From positions 1,798,001 through 1,862,000 of the forward strand of contig NZ_JBDZDN010000001.1 in assembly GCF_040049215.1 (NCBI RefSeq): a stretch of DNA of 64,000 nucleotides. The letters run 5' to 3'. This document shows positions 44,700-53,629 of this stretch, piece after piece. Numbering within the stretch: position 1 is the stretch's first letter; every line of letters begins with the position of its first letter. Source of the DNA: Mesorhizobium_K sp040049215. Its GTDB lineage: Bacteria > Pseudomonadota > Alphaproteobacteria > Rhizobiales > Rhizobiaceae. A program made the position numbers and the translations under genes. The notes below the pieces were generated by a model. It worked only from the letters and a program-made list of their open reading frames with translations, was not told the DNA's origin and searched no databases.

Positions 44700-46052
44700 T
44701 CAAGAAACTCCTGCGATCGCCTTGGCGAAATCGCTTGCGGAAAAGGGTTCGAGGTCGTCGATCTGCTCGCCGACGCCGATGAAATAGACCGGCAGTTTGT
44801 GCTTGGCCGCGATCGCAACAAGGATGCCGCCGCGCGCGGTGCCGTCAAGCTTGGTCATCACCAGGCCGCTGACGCCGGCCACGTTGCGGAAGATCTCCAC
44901 CTGGTTGAGCGCGTTCTGGCCGGTCGTCGCGTCGACGGTCTGCAGCACCGTATGCGGCGCATCCGGATCGTGCTTGCCGAGCACGCGCACGATCTTCTCC
45001 AGTTCCGCCATCAGCTCGACCTTGTTCTGGAGCCGGCCGGCGGTATCGATGATGAGCACGTCCGAGCCGGCGGCCTTGGCCTTCTCGTAGGCTTCGAAGG
45101 CGAGGCCGGCGGCATCGGCGCCGAGTTTCGAGGAGATGACGGTCGAGCCGGTGCGCTCGCCCCAGATCTTCAGCTGCTCGATGGCCGCGGCGCGGAATGT
45201 GTCGCCGGCGGCAAGCATCACCTTCAGTCCGCCGGCGGTGAGTTTCGCCGCGAGCTTGCCGATTGTGGTTGTCTTGCCCGTGCCATTGACGCCGACCACC
45301 AGGACCACATGCGGCTTGATCCGGAGGTCAAGCTCCAGCGGCCTGGCCACCGGGGTCAGCACCTTCTCGATTTCGGCCGCCATGATGGCGCGCACGTCGG
45401 CGTCGGACACGTCACGGCCATAGCGGGCGGCCGACAGCGCATCGGTAACGCGAAGTGCGGTCTCCATGCCGAGATCGGCGCGGATCAGTACGTCCTCCAG
45501 ATCCTGCAGCGTTTCCTCGTCGAGCCGCTTTTTGGTGAAGACGCCGGCGATGTTGCCGGTCAGTTCGCGCGAGGAACGGGCGAGACCCTGGCTGAGGCGC
45601 TGGAACCAAGAAGGCTTCGGCGCTTCAGGCGCAGAGGCAATGACAAGCTCAGCCGCTTGTCCAACGGTCCTTCCGACGGTGACCTTGCCGGGAGTGCTTC
45701 GAATCTCAGGAGGCACCGGCTGAGAGGGCTGCGGCTCGGGAACGTATTCGGGGACCGCCGGCTCGACTTCGGGCGGCACGGTCGAAGGAATCTCGGCGGG
45801 GGCGGGCGTTTCCGGCAGGTCAGGAGAGGGAGGCACTTCCCGTGGCCGTTCCGGCTCCGGCTGCGTCGGAATTTCTGGCGGCGAGTAGGGCGGAGCCTCC
45901 GGCTGCGGAGCCGGTGGCGTTTCCGGAGGAAGGTGTGGGGTCTCGGGGGGCGAAGCCGGCGGGGTTTCGGGCGGAGCCGGCGGCTCGACAGGCGTCGGCG
46001 TATCGGGCGCTTCGCCGAACGAAAAGACCTTTCGGAAAAAACCCAGCGCCAT
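44700..46052 (-). CDS. ftsY: signal recognition particle receptor FtsY
   Basis: The receptor GTPase for SRP at the inner membrane. The C-terminal 300 residues are the NG domain: GVNGTGKTTTIGKLAAKL (P-loop), an IDTAGR motif and TKLDGTARGG. The N-terminal region (about residues 17-125) is not the usual acidic A domain but a Pro/Glu-rich low-complexity sequence with repeated PPETP and PEIP units. It sits 5 bases after mtaB and 6 bases before yciB. Confidence 0.96.
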   Translation of the reverse strand: MALGFFRKVFSFGEAPDTPTPVEPPAPPETPPASPPETPHLPPETPPAPQPEAPPYSPPEIPTQPEPERPREVPPSPDLPETPAPAEIPSTVPPEVEPAVPEYVPEPQPSQPVPPEIRSTPGKVTVGRTVGQAAELVIASAPEAPKPSWFQRLSQGLARSSRELTGNIAGVFTKKRLDEETLQDLEDVLIRADLGMETALRVTDALSAARYGRDVSDADVRAIMAAEIEKVLTPVARPLELDLRIKPHVVLVVGVNGTGKTTTIGKLAAKLTAGGLKVMLAAGDTFRAAAIEQLKIWGERTGSTVISSKLGADAAGLAFEAYEKAKAAGSDVLIIDTAGRLQNKVELMAELEKIVRVLGKHDPDAPHTVLQTVDATTGQNALNQVEIFRNVAGVSGLVMTKLDGTARGGILVAIAAKHKLPVYFIGVGEQIDDLEPFSASDFAKAIAGVS

Positions 46053-46057
46053 CTGGT

Positions 46058-47350
46058 TCAGGCAGCCCGGTCGCGCGTGTCGGCGGCAGGCGCGGCGAGC
46101 AGCCGTTCGCGGTCGTGGCCGGTGACGACTGCCGCGACGATGTCGCCAGGCTGCCCCGCGTCGAGCGCCGTCAGCGTGAAACCCTCCGTGCGGCCGAGGC
46201 CGTCGCGTTCGATCAGCACGGACTGCTGCGTGCCGGCAAGCGATGCGAGATGCTTCGCGTAGGCATGCTCACCCTCGGCGCGCAGACGTGCGGCGCGTTG
46301 CTTGACGATTTCGCGGCGGAGCTGCGGCATGCGGGCGGCGGGCGTGCCTTCGCGCGGCGAGAAGGGGAAGACGTGCAAATGCGTCAGGCCGCATTCTTCG
46401 ACGATTTTGAGCGAATTATCGAACATCGCCTCGGTCTCGGTCGGGAAGCCGGCGATGATGTCGGCGCCGAACACTATGTCCGGACGCAAAGCGCGGACCT
46501 CGGCACAGAAGCGGATGGAGTCGTCGCGCAAATGGCGGCGCTTCATGCGCTTCAAAATCATGTCGTCGCCGGATTGCAACGAGAGATGCAGATGCGGCAT
46601 CAGCCGCCTTTCGGTGGCGATGGCCTCCATCAACTCATCATCGGCTTCGATGGAATCGATCGAGGAAAGGCGCAAGCGCCTGACGTCCGGCGCCTGGCGC
46701 AGGATCGTTTTTACCAGCCTGCCGAGCTTGGGGCTGCCCGGCAGGTCGCCGCCATAGCTGGTGAGATCGACGCCGGACAGCACGATCTCGGCATAACCGT
46801 TGCCGGAGAGCCGCTTCACCTGCTCCACGACCGCTCCCATCGGTACGGAGCGCGAATTGCCGCGGCCGTAGGGGATGATGCAGAAGGTGCAGCGGTGGTC
46901 GCAGCCGTTCTGCACCTGCACGAAGGCGCGGGCGCGCCCCTCGATGGCGTCGACCATGTGCGAGGCGGTCTCGCGCACCGAGAAGATGTCGTTGACGCGG
47001 GCCTTCTCGAAATCGTTGACGCCGAAGTCGGGGAGTGCGCGGTAGTTGTGGCTTTTCAGCTTCTCCTCGTTGCCGAGCACGAGGTCGACCTCGTCCATGG
47101 CGGAAAAACTTGCCGGATCGGTCTGCGCCGCGCAGCCGGTGACGATGATCCTGGCGTTCGGATTCTCGCGGCGCGCCTTGCGGATCGACTGCCTGGCCTG
47201 GCGCACGGCCTCGGCGGTGACCGCGCAGGTGTTGAAGATCACCGCGCCGTCCTTCAATTCGCCCAGGCCGGCGGCCGTCGCCTCACGGCGCATGACTTCC
47301 GACTCGTAGGTGTTCAGCCGGCAGCCGAAGGTGACGATCTCGACGCTCAT
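46058..47350 (-). CDS. mtaB: tRNA t6A37 methylthiotransferase MtaB
   Basis: A radical-SAM methylthiotransferase that converts t6A37 to ms2t6A37 in ANN-decoding tRNAs. The 430-aa protein has the N-terminal UPF0004 cysteines (GCRLNTYES, FNTCAVT, GCAAQ), the radical-SAM CxxxCxxC in CDHRCTFCIIPYGR, and a C-terminal TRAM-like segment. The ATG at 47350 overlaps the dapF stop (ATGA), so the genes are translationally coupled; the longer upstream frame is not part of the family. Confidence 0.95.
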   Translation of the reverse strand: MSVEIVTFGCRLNTYESEVMRREATAAGLGELKDGAVIFNTCAVTAEAVRQARQSIRKARRENPNARIIVTGCAAQTDPASFSAMDEVDLVLGNEEKLKSHNYRALPDFGVNDFEKARVNDIFSVRETASHMVDAIEGRARAFVQVQNGCDHRCTFCIIPYGRGNSRSVPMGAVVEQVKRLSGNGYAEIVLSGVDLTSYGGDLPGSPKLGRLVKTILRQAPDVRRLRLSSIDSIEADDELMEAIATERRLMPHLHLSLQSGDDMILKRMKRRHLRDDSIRFCAEVRALRPDIVFGADIIAGFPTETEAMFDNSLKIVEECGLTHLHVFPFSPREGTPAARMPQLRREIVKQRAARLRAEGEHAYAKHLASLAGTQQSVLIERDGLGRTEGFTLTALDAGQPGDIVAAVVTGHDRERLLAAPAADTRDRAA

Positions 47351-48231
47351 CACGCCGCGCTTTCGGTGTCGCGCGCCCAGGCGCCCGTCGCCGGATCGAA
47401 GCTGCCGGAAAATTCCCATTCCGCCGGACCGGTCATGATGACGTGATCATCATCGCGCCAGTCGATGTGGAGCGGGCCACCAGGTACGGTGATCGTAACC
47501 CGGCGGCCAGTGCGGCCGGTGCGCGCGGCGCTGGCGGCGACGGCGCAGGCGGCTGAACCGCAGGCGCGGGTGAGCCCGGCGCCGCGCTCCCAGGTGCGGA
47601 TGATGATCGTTTCGGGAGAGGTGACATGGGCGATCGAGATGTTGGCGCGCTCCGGGAAAATCGGGTGGTTTTCGAGCATCGGGCCGAAGCGGTCGAGCGC
47701 ATAGGTCCAGACGTCGTCGTCGACCCAAAAGATCGCGTGTGGGTTGCCCATATTGGCGACCGAAGGCGAATGCAGCACCGGCGCGTCGATCGGGCCGACC
47801 TGCAGCTCGATGGCGCGCGTGTCGCGGAACTCCTCGGCGAGCGGGATGTCCTGCCAGCCGAAACGCGGCACGCCCATGTCGACCGAGATCGACCCGTCGG
47901 CGTGTTCCTCGGCGGTCAGGATGCCCGCGATCGTCTCGAAGGTGAACAGCTTCTGGCCGGTTTCGGCGGCGAGCGCCTGCACCACGCAGCGCATGCCGTT
48001 GCCGCAGGCCTGCGCCATCGAACCGTCGGAGTTGATGATCTCTATGTAGTTAGCAGTGCCTGGCGTCCTCGGATCGTGGATCGCCATGATCTGGTCGAAC
48101 TTGGTTGCCGGATCGGCGTTGAGCGCGACCGCCGCGGCTGGGGTGACGCGGTCGGCGCGGCCGCGCATGTCGGCGACGATGATCTCGTTGCCGAGCCCGT
48201 TCATCCTGGCGAAGGGGGCCGCGTTGGCCAT
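47350..48231 (-). CDS. dapF: diaminopimelate epimerase
   Basis: Interconverts LL- and meso-diaminopimelate for lysine and peptidoglycan synthesis. The 293-aa enzyme has both catalytic cysteines in SMAQACGNGMRC and GLTRACGSAACA. The start MANAAPFARMNGLGNEII matches the family. It heads the dapF-mtaB-ftsY-yciB operon; asd, earlier in the same pathway, is also in the window but 33 kb away. Confidence 0.96.
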   Translation of the reverse strand: MANAAPFARMNGLGNEIIVADMRGRADRVTPAAAVALNADPATKFDQIMAIHDPRTPGTANYIEIINSDGSMAQACGNGMRCVVQALAAETGQKLFTFETIAGILTAEEHADGSISVDMGVPRFGWQDIPLAEEFRDTRAIELQVGPIDAPVLHSPSVANMGNPHAIFWVDDDVWTYALDRFGPMLENHPIFPERANISIAHVTSPETIIIRTWERGAGLTRACGSAACAVAASAARTGRTGRRVTITVPGGPLHIDWRDDDHVIMTGPAEWEFSGSFDPATGAWARDTESAA

Positions 48232-48468
48232 GGAGCAAAGCTTCCGCTGGTCTTTCCGGCGCTATATGGCCGAACCGACCGCGAATTACCAGTGCGGGAA
48301 AGTCGCGCTCGCCGCCCGTTGCGTCAGGTCACGGCGAAGAGGCCGAGCGCCAGCCGGGCAGGTCGGGGATGTTCCCGACCGCCGTCCTGGCGCAAGCGTT
48401 CCGCCGGTGTGGAGGCCAGCAGGCGGCGATTACCGCGCTATGCTCGGCGTGCAGGGGGACGCCCGATC

Positions 48469-48912
48469 ATGCCGATGAAACGCACCAGAACGCCGTGGAT
48501 GAAGGCCGAGGATTTCGGTCGTTCACTGCCCAGAGGCATCGGCATCAATCTGCTCGTACCGGAGATCGGCCCGATGGAGGCGTTCTGCCGCGACGTGCTG
48601 GGTGCTGATATCGTCTATGCCGACGAAGATTTCGCTGCCGTCACGCTCCTCGGGTCGGTCTTCATGCTGCACGCCGACCATTCCTATTCCGACAATCCGA
48701 TGAGCGGTGTGATCGAGGGCGTCGAGCAGCGCGGCACAGGGCTGGAGATACGCATCTACGGGCTCGATCCGGACGCCGTCGAAGCGCGGGCGCGCGAGCA
48801 GGGGCACCATGTTCTTGCCGGTTCGCTCGACAAGCCGCATGGATTGCGCGAGTGCCATATTGTCGGCCCCAGCTTCTATGTCTTCGTGCCCAGCGTGGCG
48901 ATTGGCGGCTGA
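48469..48912 (+). CDS. glyoxalase/VOC family protein
   Basis: A 147-aa protein with a βαβββ vicinal-oxygen-chelate fold: GIGINLLVPEIGPMEAF, VLGADIVYADEDFAAV, and later GLEIRIYGLDPDAVEARARE with the final VGPSFYVFVPS strand. VOC proteins act in glyoxalase, dioxygenase or antibiotic-resistance roles; the metal ligands are not clear here, so the substrate is unknown. The ATG at 48469 has GGGGGA about ten bases upstream. It stands alone between dapF and the lipoprotein gene. Confidence 0.82.
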   Translation: MPMKRTRTPWMKAEDFGRSLPRGIGINLLVPEIGPMEAFCRDVLGADIVYADEDFAAVTLLGSVFMLHADHSYSDNPMSGVIEGVEQRGTGLEIRIYGLDPDAVEARAREQGHHVLAGSLDKPHGLRECHIVGPSFYVFVPSVAIGG

Positions 48913-49074
48913 ATCGAGGCCGGATTGCCGGGATTTGCCGGGATAATTTTGCAACAAACCTCGCCGCAAACCGTATTTTAACCATATCTGGCTGAAATTT
49001 GGCCACCTTCACCGGCTTGATGGTGGTGGAAAGATTGTTCCTGGAGCGCCGACGGCTGTCTGGCGGAGGGTGTT

Positions 49075-49611
49075 ATGGCTTTTTCAAAGACCGGCCTTGT
49101 TGCGGTTTCGCTGGCGGCCCTGCTTGCGGCGGGCTGCTCGAGCACCCGCTTCACGTCCATGAACGACCAGCCGGCGCCGCTGTCGCCCGCTCCATCCGGC
49201 AACGTGACCGCCTCCACGACGCTGCCGCCGCCGGCCACGCCGGCGGATCCGGCGAGCTTCCCCGCGGCGCCTGGCGAATCCACCGACGTCGCCTCGATCA
49301 ATCCCGGAGCAGACCCGGCGGCGGCTGCACCCGATATCACGACAGGCAGCGTGGTCGGCGCGTGGAATGCGTCGGTCTCCGGCCAAAGCTGCCAGTTGAT
49401 AACGTCGCTGACCAAGCTAGGCTCGAACAATCGCGCGGCGTCGCGGCAGTGCGCTGCCCCGGTCAACGGCGTCAAGGCATGGAACGTCGCCGGCAAGCAG
49501 CTCTCGCTCTATGACGAAAGCGGATCGGTCGTCGCCCGGCTCTACTCGTCGGGCCCGGAAAAATTCGATGGACAGACCTCGACCGGATTGCCTATCTCGC
49601 TTAACCGGTAG
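49075..49611 (+). CDS. AprI/Inh-family metalloprotease inhibitor lipoprotein (Omp19-like)
   Basis: A 178-aa outer-membrane or periplasmic lipoprotein. The lipobox LLAAGCS puts the lipidated cysteine at residue 20. A Pro/Ala-rich linker is followed by the Inh domain from about residue 85: GSVVGAWNASVSGQSCQL, then CAAPVNGVKAWNV with the Cys pair, and LSLYDESGSVVARL. Brucella Omp19 has this architecture and inhibits host and bacterial proteases; that activity is inferred. It lies between the VOC gene and zapE with a short gap to the latter. Confidence 0.88.
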   Translation: MAFSKTGLVAVSLAALLAAGCSSTRFTSMNDQPAPLSPAPSGNVTASTTLPPPATPADPASFPAAPGESTDVASINPGADPAAAAPDITTGSVVGAWNASVSGQSCQLITSLTKLGSNNRAASRQCAAPVNGVKAWNVAGKQLSLYDESGSVVARLYSSGPEKFDGQTSTGLPISLNR

Positions 49612-49642
49612 ACCGTTCCTTCCACACGTCGTTTCATGACCG

Positions 49643-50875
49643 ATGCATCTGCGTGACGGCCTCGAGCCGCATCCGACCCTCGCGCAGCGTTATGCGCATC
49701 GCGTGGAGATCGGCGAAGTCTCCGACGATGGCGAGCAGCGCAAGGTCGTCGCGGCGCTCGACCGGCTCATCGACGAGATCAGGACCAAGCGGCTGCAGCG
49801 CAAGTCGAGCGCTCTGGGCTGGCTGTTCGCCAAGAACCGCGCCGCTACGGAGGCCGTGACCGGTCTCTACATCCATGGCGGTGTCGGGCGCGGCAAGACC
49901 ATGCTGATGGACCTTTTCTTCGACACCGTGCCGGTGAGGCGCAAGCGGCGCGTGCATTTCAACGCCTTCATGGCCGACGTGCAGGACCGCATCCAGAAGC
50001 ACCGGCTGGCGCGCAAGAACGGCGCGGCGAAGGAAGACGACCCTATCCCGCCAGTCGCCAGGGCGCTCGCCGAAGAGGCCTGGGTGCTCTGCTTCGACGA
50101 GTTCTCCGTCACCGACATCGCCGACGCGATGATCCTGTCGCGGCTGTTCTCGGCGCTGTTTGCCAGCGGCGTGGTGCTGGTCGCGACCTCCAATTTGGCG
50201 CCCGACGACCTCTATCGCGACGGGCTCAACCGCCAGCTCTTCCTGCCCTTCATCAGCCTGCTGAAGCGCCATGCCAAGGTGATGCCGCTCGATTCTCCCA
50301 CCGACTACCGGATGGAGAAGCTGAACCGAATGCCGGTTTATCTGACGCCGATCACCGCCGAGACGGATCGGCTCATGGACGAGGCGTGGGAGGTGGTGAC
50401 GCGCGGCGCTCCCGCCCGGCCCGAGGCGCTGACGGTCAAGGGGAGGCAGGTGTCGGTGCCGCGGGTGGCGGGCGGTGCGGCGCGCTTCGCCTTCGCCGAT
50501 CTGTGCGACGCCCCGCTCGGCGCGAGAGACTACCTTGCGATCGCCGCACGCTATTCGACTGTCTTCATTGATCGCATTCCGGTGCTCGACCAGACGCGAC
50601 GCAACCCGTCGAAACGCTTCATCCTTCTTGTCGATACGCTTTACGACAGCCATTCGCGCCTGTTCGTCAGCGCGGAAGCGCAGCCGCAGGAGCTCTATCG
50701 GGGCCGTCCCGGCGTCACGGAAGCCTTCGAGTTCGACCGCACCGTGTCCCGGCTGATCGAGATGCAGAGCCGCGAATGGCTGGACGGCTGGGCGGAACGG
50801 GCGCGCGCAGAGCCCGGTCGCGGCAAGCTGGAAAGCCAAAACTCGAAGGTTGCCACGCCGGTCCCCCAGAATTGA
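49643..50875 (+). CDS. zapE: cell division protein ZapE (AFG1-like ATPase)
   Basis: A 410-aa AAA-type ATPase that binds FtsZ and modulates Z-ring stability at division, an Afg1/Lace1 homologue. It has the P-loop GGVGRGKTMLMDLF, a Walker B-like CFDEFSVTDIADAM, and the family segments HFNAFMADVQDRI and NRQLFLPFI. The gene neighbours mdh-sucCDAB in many rhizobia, as here. The ATG at 49643 directly gives the typical N-terminus; no other in-frame start is near. Confidence 0.94.
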   Translation: MHLRDGLEPHPTLAQRYAHRVEIGEVSDDGEQRKVVAALDRLIDEIRTKRLQRKSSALGWLFAKNRAATEAVTGLYIHGGVGRGKTMLMDLFFDTVPVRRKRRVHFNAFMADVQDRIQKHRLARKNGAAKEDDPIPPVARALAEEAWVLCFDEFSVTDIADAMILSRLFSALFASGVVLVATSNLAPDDLYRDGLNRQLFLPFISLLKRHAKVMPLDSPTDYRMEKLNRMPVYLTPITAETDRLMDEAWEVVTRGAPARPEALTVKGRQVSVPRVAGGAARFAFADLCDAPLGARDYLAIAARYSTVFIDRIPVLDQTRRNPSKRFILLVDTLYDSHSRLFVSAEAQPQELYRGRPGVTEAFEFDRTVSRLIEMQSREWLDGWAERARAEPGRGKLESQNSKVATPVPQN

Positions 50876-50896
50876 TGACAGTTTTGTGAAGCTGTT

Positions 50897-50912
50897 TTGA
50901 CGTTTACGTAAA
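50897..50912. promoter_or_regulatory. operator-like palindrome and putative promoter upstream of mdh
   Basis: TTGACGTTTACGTAAA is a 16-bp imperfect palindrome (TTKACG...CGTMAA). It resembles sites reported for MerR-family regulators of branched-chain and fatty-acid catabolism such as LiuR. TTGACG could also be a -35 box followed by 17 bases and CAATCT as a weak -10. It lies 170 bases before mdh. A 7-bp ACCGGGC/GCCCGGT hairpin occurs in the mdh leader at 51039-51057. Confidence 0.45.
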
Positions 50913-51082
50913 TGCATTTCAATCTAACCGATTGAAAACATTCACCCAAAAATAATCGTTTGAATTTTTTCCGGTGCGGCGCTATTGCCAAGCGCGAATT
51001 TTCGGCATTGCCTCTTTCTCTTTGGCCTCTCGCACTTCACCGGGCCATCCGCCCGGTTCCGGATTAAGGGAAAAATCCTCAC

Positions 51083-52051
51083 ATGGCACGCAACAAGATT
51101 GCCCTCATCGGCTCCGGCATGATCGGCGGCACGCTCGCCCACCTCATCGGCCTCAAGGATCTCGGCGACGTCGTCCTCTTCGACATCGCCGAGGGCATTC
51201 CGCAGGGCAAGGGGCTGGACATTGCCCAGTCCTCGCCGGTCGAGGGCTTCGACGCGCGCTATGTCGGCGTCAACGACTATGCCGGCATCGAGGGCGCGGA
51301 CGTCTGCATCGTCACGGCCGGCGTGCCGAGGAAGCCCGGCATGAGCCGCGACGACCTGATCGGCGTCAACCTCAAGGTCATGGAGCAGGTTGGCGCTGGC
51401 ATCCGCAAATACGCGCCCAAGGCCTTCGTCATCTGCATCACCAACCCGCTCGACGCTATGGTCTGGGCGCTGCAGAAATTCTCGGGCCTGCCCAAGACGC
51501 ATGTCGTGGGCATGGCCGGCGTCCTAGACTCGGCGCGCTTCCGCCACTTCCTCGCCGAGGAATTCAAGGTCTCGGTCGAGGACGTGACGGCCTTCGTGCT
51601 CGGCGGTCACGGCGACACGATGGTGCCGCTGGTGCGCTATTCGACCGTTGCAGGCATTCCCCTGCCCGACCTCATCAAGATGGGCTGGACCTCCAAGGAG
51701 AAGCTCGACCAGATCGTGCAGCGCACCCGCGACGGCGGCGCCGAGATCGTTGGCCTGCTCAAGACCGGTTCGGCCTACTACGCGCCGGCCGCTTCCGGCA
51801 TCCAGATGGCGGAGGCCTATCTCAAGGACAAGAAGCGCGTGCTGCCCTGCGCCGCGCACCTGTCGGGCCAATACGGGGTCAAGAACCTCTATGTCGGCGT
51901 GCCGACGGTGATCGGCGCCGGCGGCGTCGAGCGCGTCATCGAGATCGACCTCAACAAGGCCGAGCAGAAGATGTTCGAGAAGTCGGTCGAATCCGTGCAG
52001 ACGCTGTGCGAGGCCTGCGTGAAGATCGCGCCGAACCTGGCCAAGAAATAA
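51083..52051 (+). CDS. mdh: malate dehydrogenase
   Basis: Oxidises malate to oxaloacetate with NAD+. The 322-aa LDH-like type is typical of alphaproteobacteria: N-terminal ALIGSGMIGGTLAHLIG, the AGVPRKPGMSRDDL loop binding the substrate with Arg residues, and the catalytic His in VLGGHGDTMVPLVRYS. It leads the TCA gene cluster with sucC 26 bases downstream. Confidence 0.97.
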   Translation: MARNKIALIGSGMIGGTLAHLIGLKDLGDVVLFDIAEGIPQGKGLDIAQSSPVEGFDARYVGVNDYAGIEGADVCIVTAGVPRKPGMSRDDLIGVNLKVMEQVGAGIRKYAPKAFVICITNPLDAMVWALQKFSGLPKTHVVGMAGVLDSARFRHFLAEEFKVSVEDVTAFVLGGHGDTMVPLVRYSTVAGIPLPDLIKMGWTSKEKLDQIVQRTRDGGAEIVGLLKTGSAYYAPAASGIQMAEAYLKDKKRVLPCAAHLSGQYGVKNLYVGVPTVIGAGGVERVIEIDLNKAEQKMFEKSVESVQTLCEACVKIAPNLAKK

Positions 52052-52077
52052 GCTGGCGAAGAAGTAAGGACGCGGCC

Positions 52078-53271
52078 ATGAACATCCATGAGTATCAGGG
52101 CAAGCAGCTCCTGAAGTCCTTTGGCGCGCCGGTCGCCGAGGGGGTTCCCGTCTTCAGCGCGGGCGAGGCTGAAGCCGCGGCCAAGAAGCTGCCCGGCCCG
52201 CTTTATGTGGTGAAGAGCCAGATCCATGCCGGCGGCCGCGGCAAGGGCAAGTTCAAGGAGCTGTCGCCGGACGCCAAGGGCGGTGTGCGGCTGGCGAAGT
52301 CGGTCGCCGATGTGGTGACCAACGTCAACGAGATGCTCGGCAACACGCTGGTCACAAAGCAGACCGGCCCATCAGGCAAGCAGGTCAACCGCCTCTACAT
52401 CGAGGACGGCGCCGACATCGACCGCGAACTCTATCTGTCGCTGCTGGTCGACCGCACGGTCGGCCGCGTCGCCTTCGTCGTGTCGACCGAAGGCGGCATG
52501 GACATCGAGGCGGTGGCGCACGACACGCCGGAGAAGATCGTCACCGTGGCGATCGACCCCGAAAAGGGCGTGACGCAAGCCGAGCTGAAGGCGCTGAACG
52601 CCGCGCTTAAGCTCGACGGCGACGCCGCCAAGGACGGCGAGACGCTGTTCCCGATCCTCTACAAGGCCTTCACCGAGAAGGACATGAGCCTGCTCGAGGT
52701 CAACCCGCTGATCGTCATGAAGGACGGCCGGCTGCGCGTGCTCGACGCCAAGGTGTCGTTCGACAACAACGCGCTGTTTCGCCATCCCGAGATTCTCGAA
52801 CTGCGTGACACGACCGAGGAGGACGAGAAGGAAATCGAGGCTTCGAAATACGACCTCGCCTATGTCGCGCTCGACGGCAATATCGGCTGCATGGTGAACG
52901 GCGCCGGGCTTGCGATGGCCACCATGGACATCATCAAGCTCTACGGCGCCGAGCCGGCGAACTTCCTCGACGTCGGCGGCGGCGCTTCCAAGGAGAAGGT
53001 CACGGCGGCGTTCAAGATCATCACCGCCGACCCCGCCGTAAAGGGCATCCTGATCAACATCTTCGGCGGCATCATGAAATGCGACATCATCGCCGAAGGC
53101 GTGATCGCAGCGGTGAAGGAAGTCGGGCTGAAGGTGCCGCTGGTGGTCAGGCTCGAAGGCACCAACGCGGACCTCGGCAAGAAGATCATCAACGAGAGCG
53201 GGCTGAACGTGGTGTCGGCCGACGACCTCGACGATGCGGCCAAGAAGATCGTCGCGGCGGTGAGGGGTTGA
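52078..53271 (+). CDS. sucC: succinyl-CoA synthetase, β subunit
   Basis: ATP-grasp subunit that, with SucD, converts succinyl-CoA to succinate with substrate-level phosphorylation. The 397 aa start MNIHEYQGKQLLKSFG, with KSQIHAGGRGKGK in the nucleotide-binding region and FLDVGGGASKEKV and NIFGGIMKCD near the end. In most alphaproteobacteria sucD follows directly. Here a vapBC-like pair lies in between, and its operator-like dyad starts 8 bases after the sucC stop. Confidence 0.97.
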   Translation: MNIHEYQGKQLLKSFGAPVAEGVPVFSAGEAEAAAKKLPGPLYVVKSQIHAGGRGKGKFKELSPDAKGGVRLAKSVADVVTNVNEMLGNTLVTKQTGPSGKQVNRLYIEDGADIDRELYLSLLVDRTVGRVAFVVSTEGGMDIEAVAHDTPEKIVTVAIDPEKGVTQAELKALNAALKLDGDAAKDGETLFPILYKAFTEKDMSLLEVNPLIVMKDGRLRVLDAKVSFDNNALFRHPEILELRDTTEEDEKEIEASKYDLAYVALDGNIGCMVNGAGLAMATMDIIKLYGAEPANFLDVGGGASKEKVTAAFKIITADPAVKGILINIFGGIMKCDIIAEGVIAAVKEVGLKVPLVVRLEGTNADLGKKIINESGLNVVSADDLDDAAKKIVAAVRG

Positions 53272-53278
53272 ACGATTA

Positions 53279-53315
53279 CACATAATCGCACATATTCTGA
53301 CTGTGTGATTATGTG
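53279..53315. promoter_or_regulatory. inverted-repeat operator upstream of the vapBC-like pair
   Basis: CACATAATCGCACA (53279-53292) and TGTGTGATTATGTG (53302-53315) form 14-bp arms with one mismatch and a 9-base spacer. It sits 12 bases before the antitoxin ATG, as expected for autoregulation by VapB-type antitoxins. Confidence 0.7.
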
Positions 53316-53326
53316 GAGATGGCAAG

Positions 53327-53629
53327 ATGAAGAATGTGACGCTTGCAATCGACGAGGCACTTCTCGAACGCGCGCGCGGCTTGGCCGAACGACGCAAGAC
53401 GTCCCTCAATGCGATGGTGCGGTCCTTGCTCGCGCATGAGGTAGAGCAGGAAGACCGGATCGCCTGGGCGCGGGAAGGTATGCGGAAACTTATAGAGGAA
53501 AAGCAGAAGAAGGGGGAAAGCGGCCCACCCTTTACGTGGAACCGCGACGAAATCTATGCCGAACGAGAAGATCGAATCATTTCTCGACTCGAACGTCCTC
53601 CTCTACGCGGCTTCGGAGAGGACTCGTGA
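53327..53629 (+). CDS. ribbon-helix-helix VapB-type antitoxin
   Basis: A 100-aa protein whose first 40 residues (VTLAIDEALLERARGLAERR then TSLNAMVRSLLAHEVEQ) fit a ribbon-helix-helix DNA-binding fold; the rest is charged and probably binds the toxin. Its 3' end overlaps the toxin gene by 74 bases in another frame. It would neutralise the PIN ribonuclease and repress the operon through the upstream dyad. Location between sucC and sucD is unusual. Proposed by pattern, not by known homologue. Confidence 0.82.
   Translation: MKNVTLAIDEALLERARGLAERRKTSLNAMVRSLLAHEVEQEDRIAWAREGMRKLIEEKQKKGESGPPFTWNRDEIYAEREDRIISRLERPPLRGFGEDS

Noticed and set aside
44073..46262. 729-residue plus-strand frame over yciB and ftsY
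   Set aside because: Composition is shadow-like (Arg/Asp/Gly/Gln) and it crosses two clear genes on the other strand.
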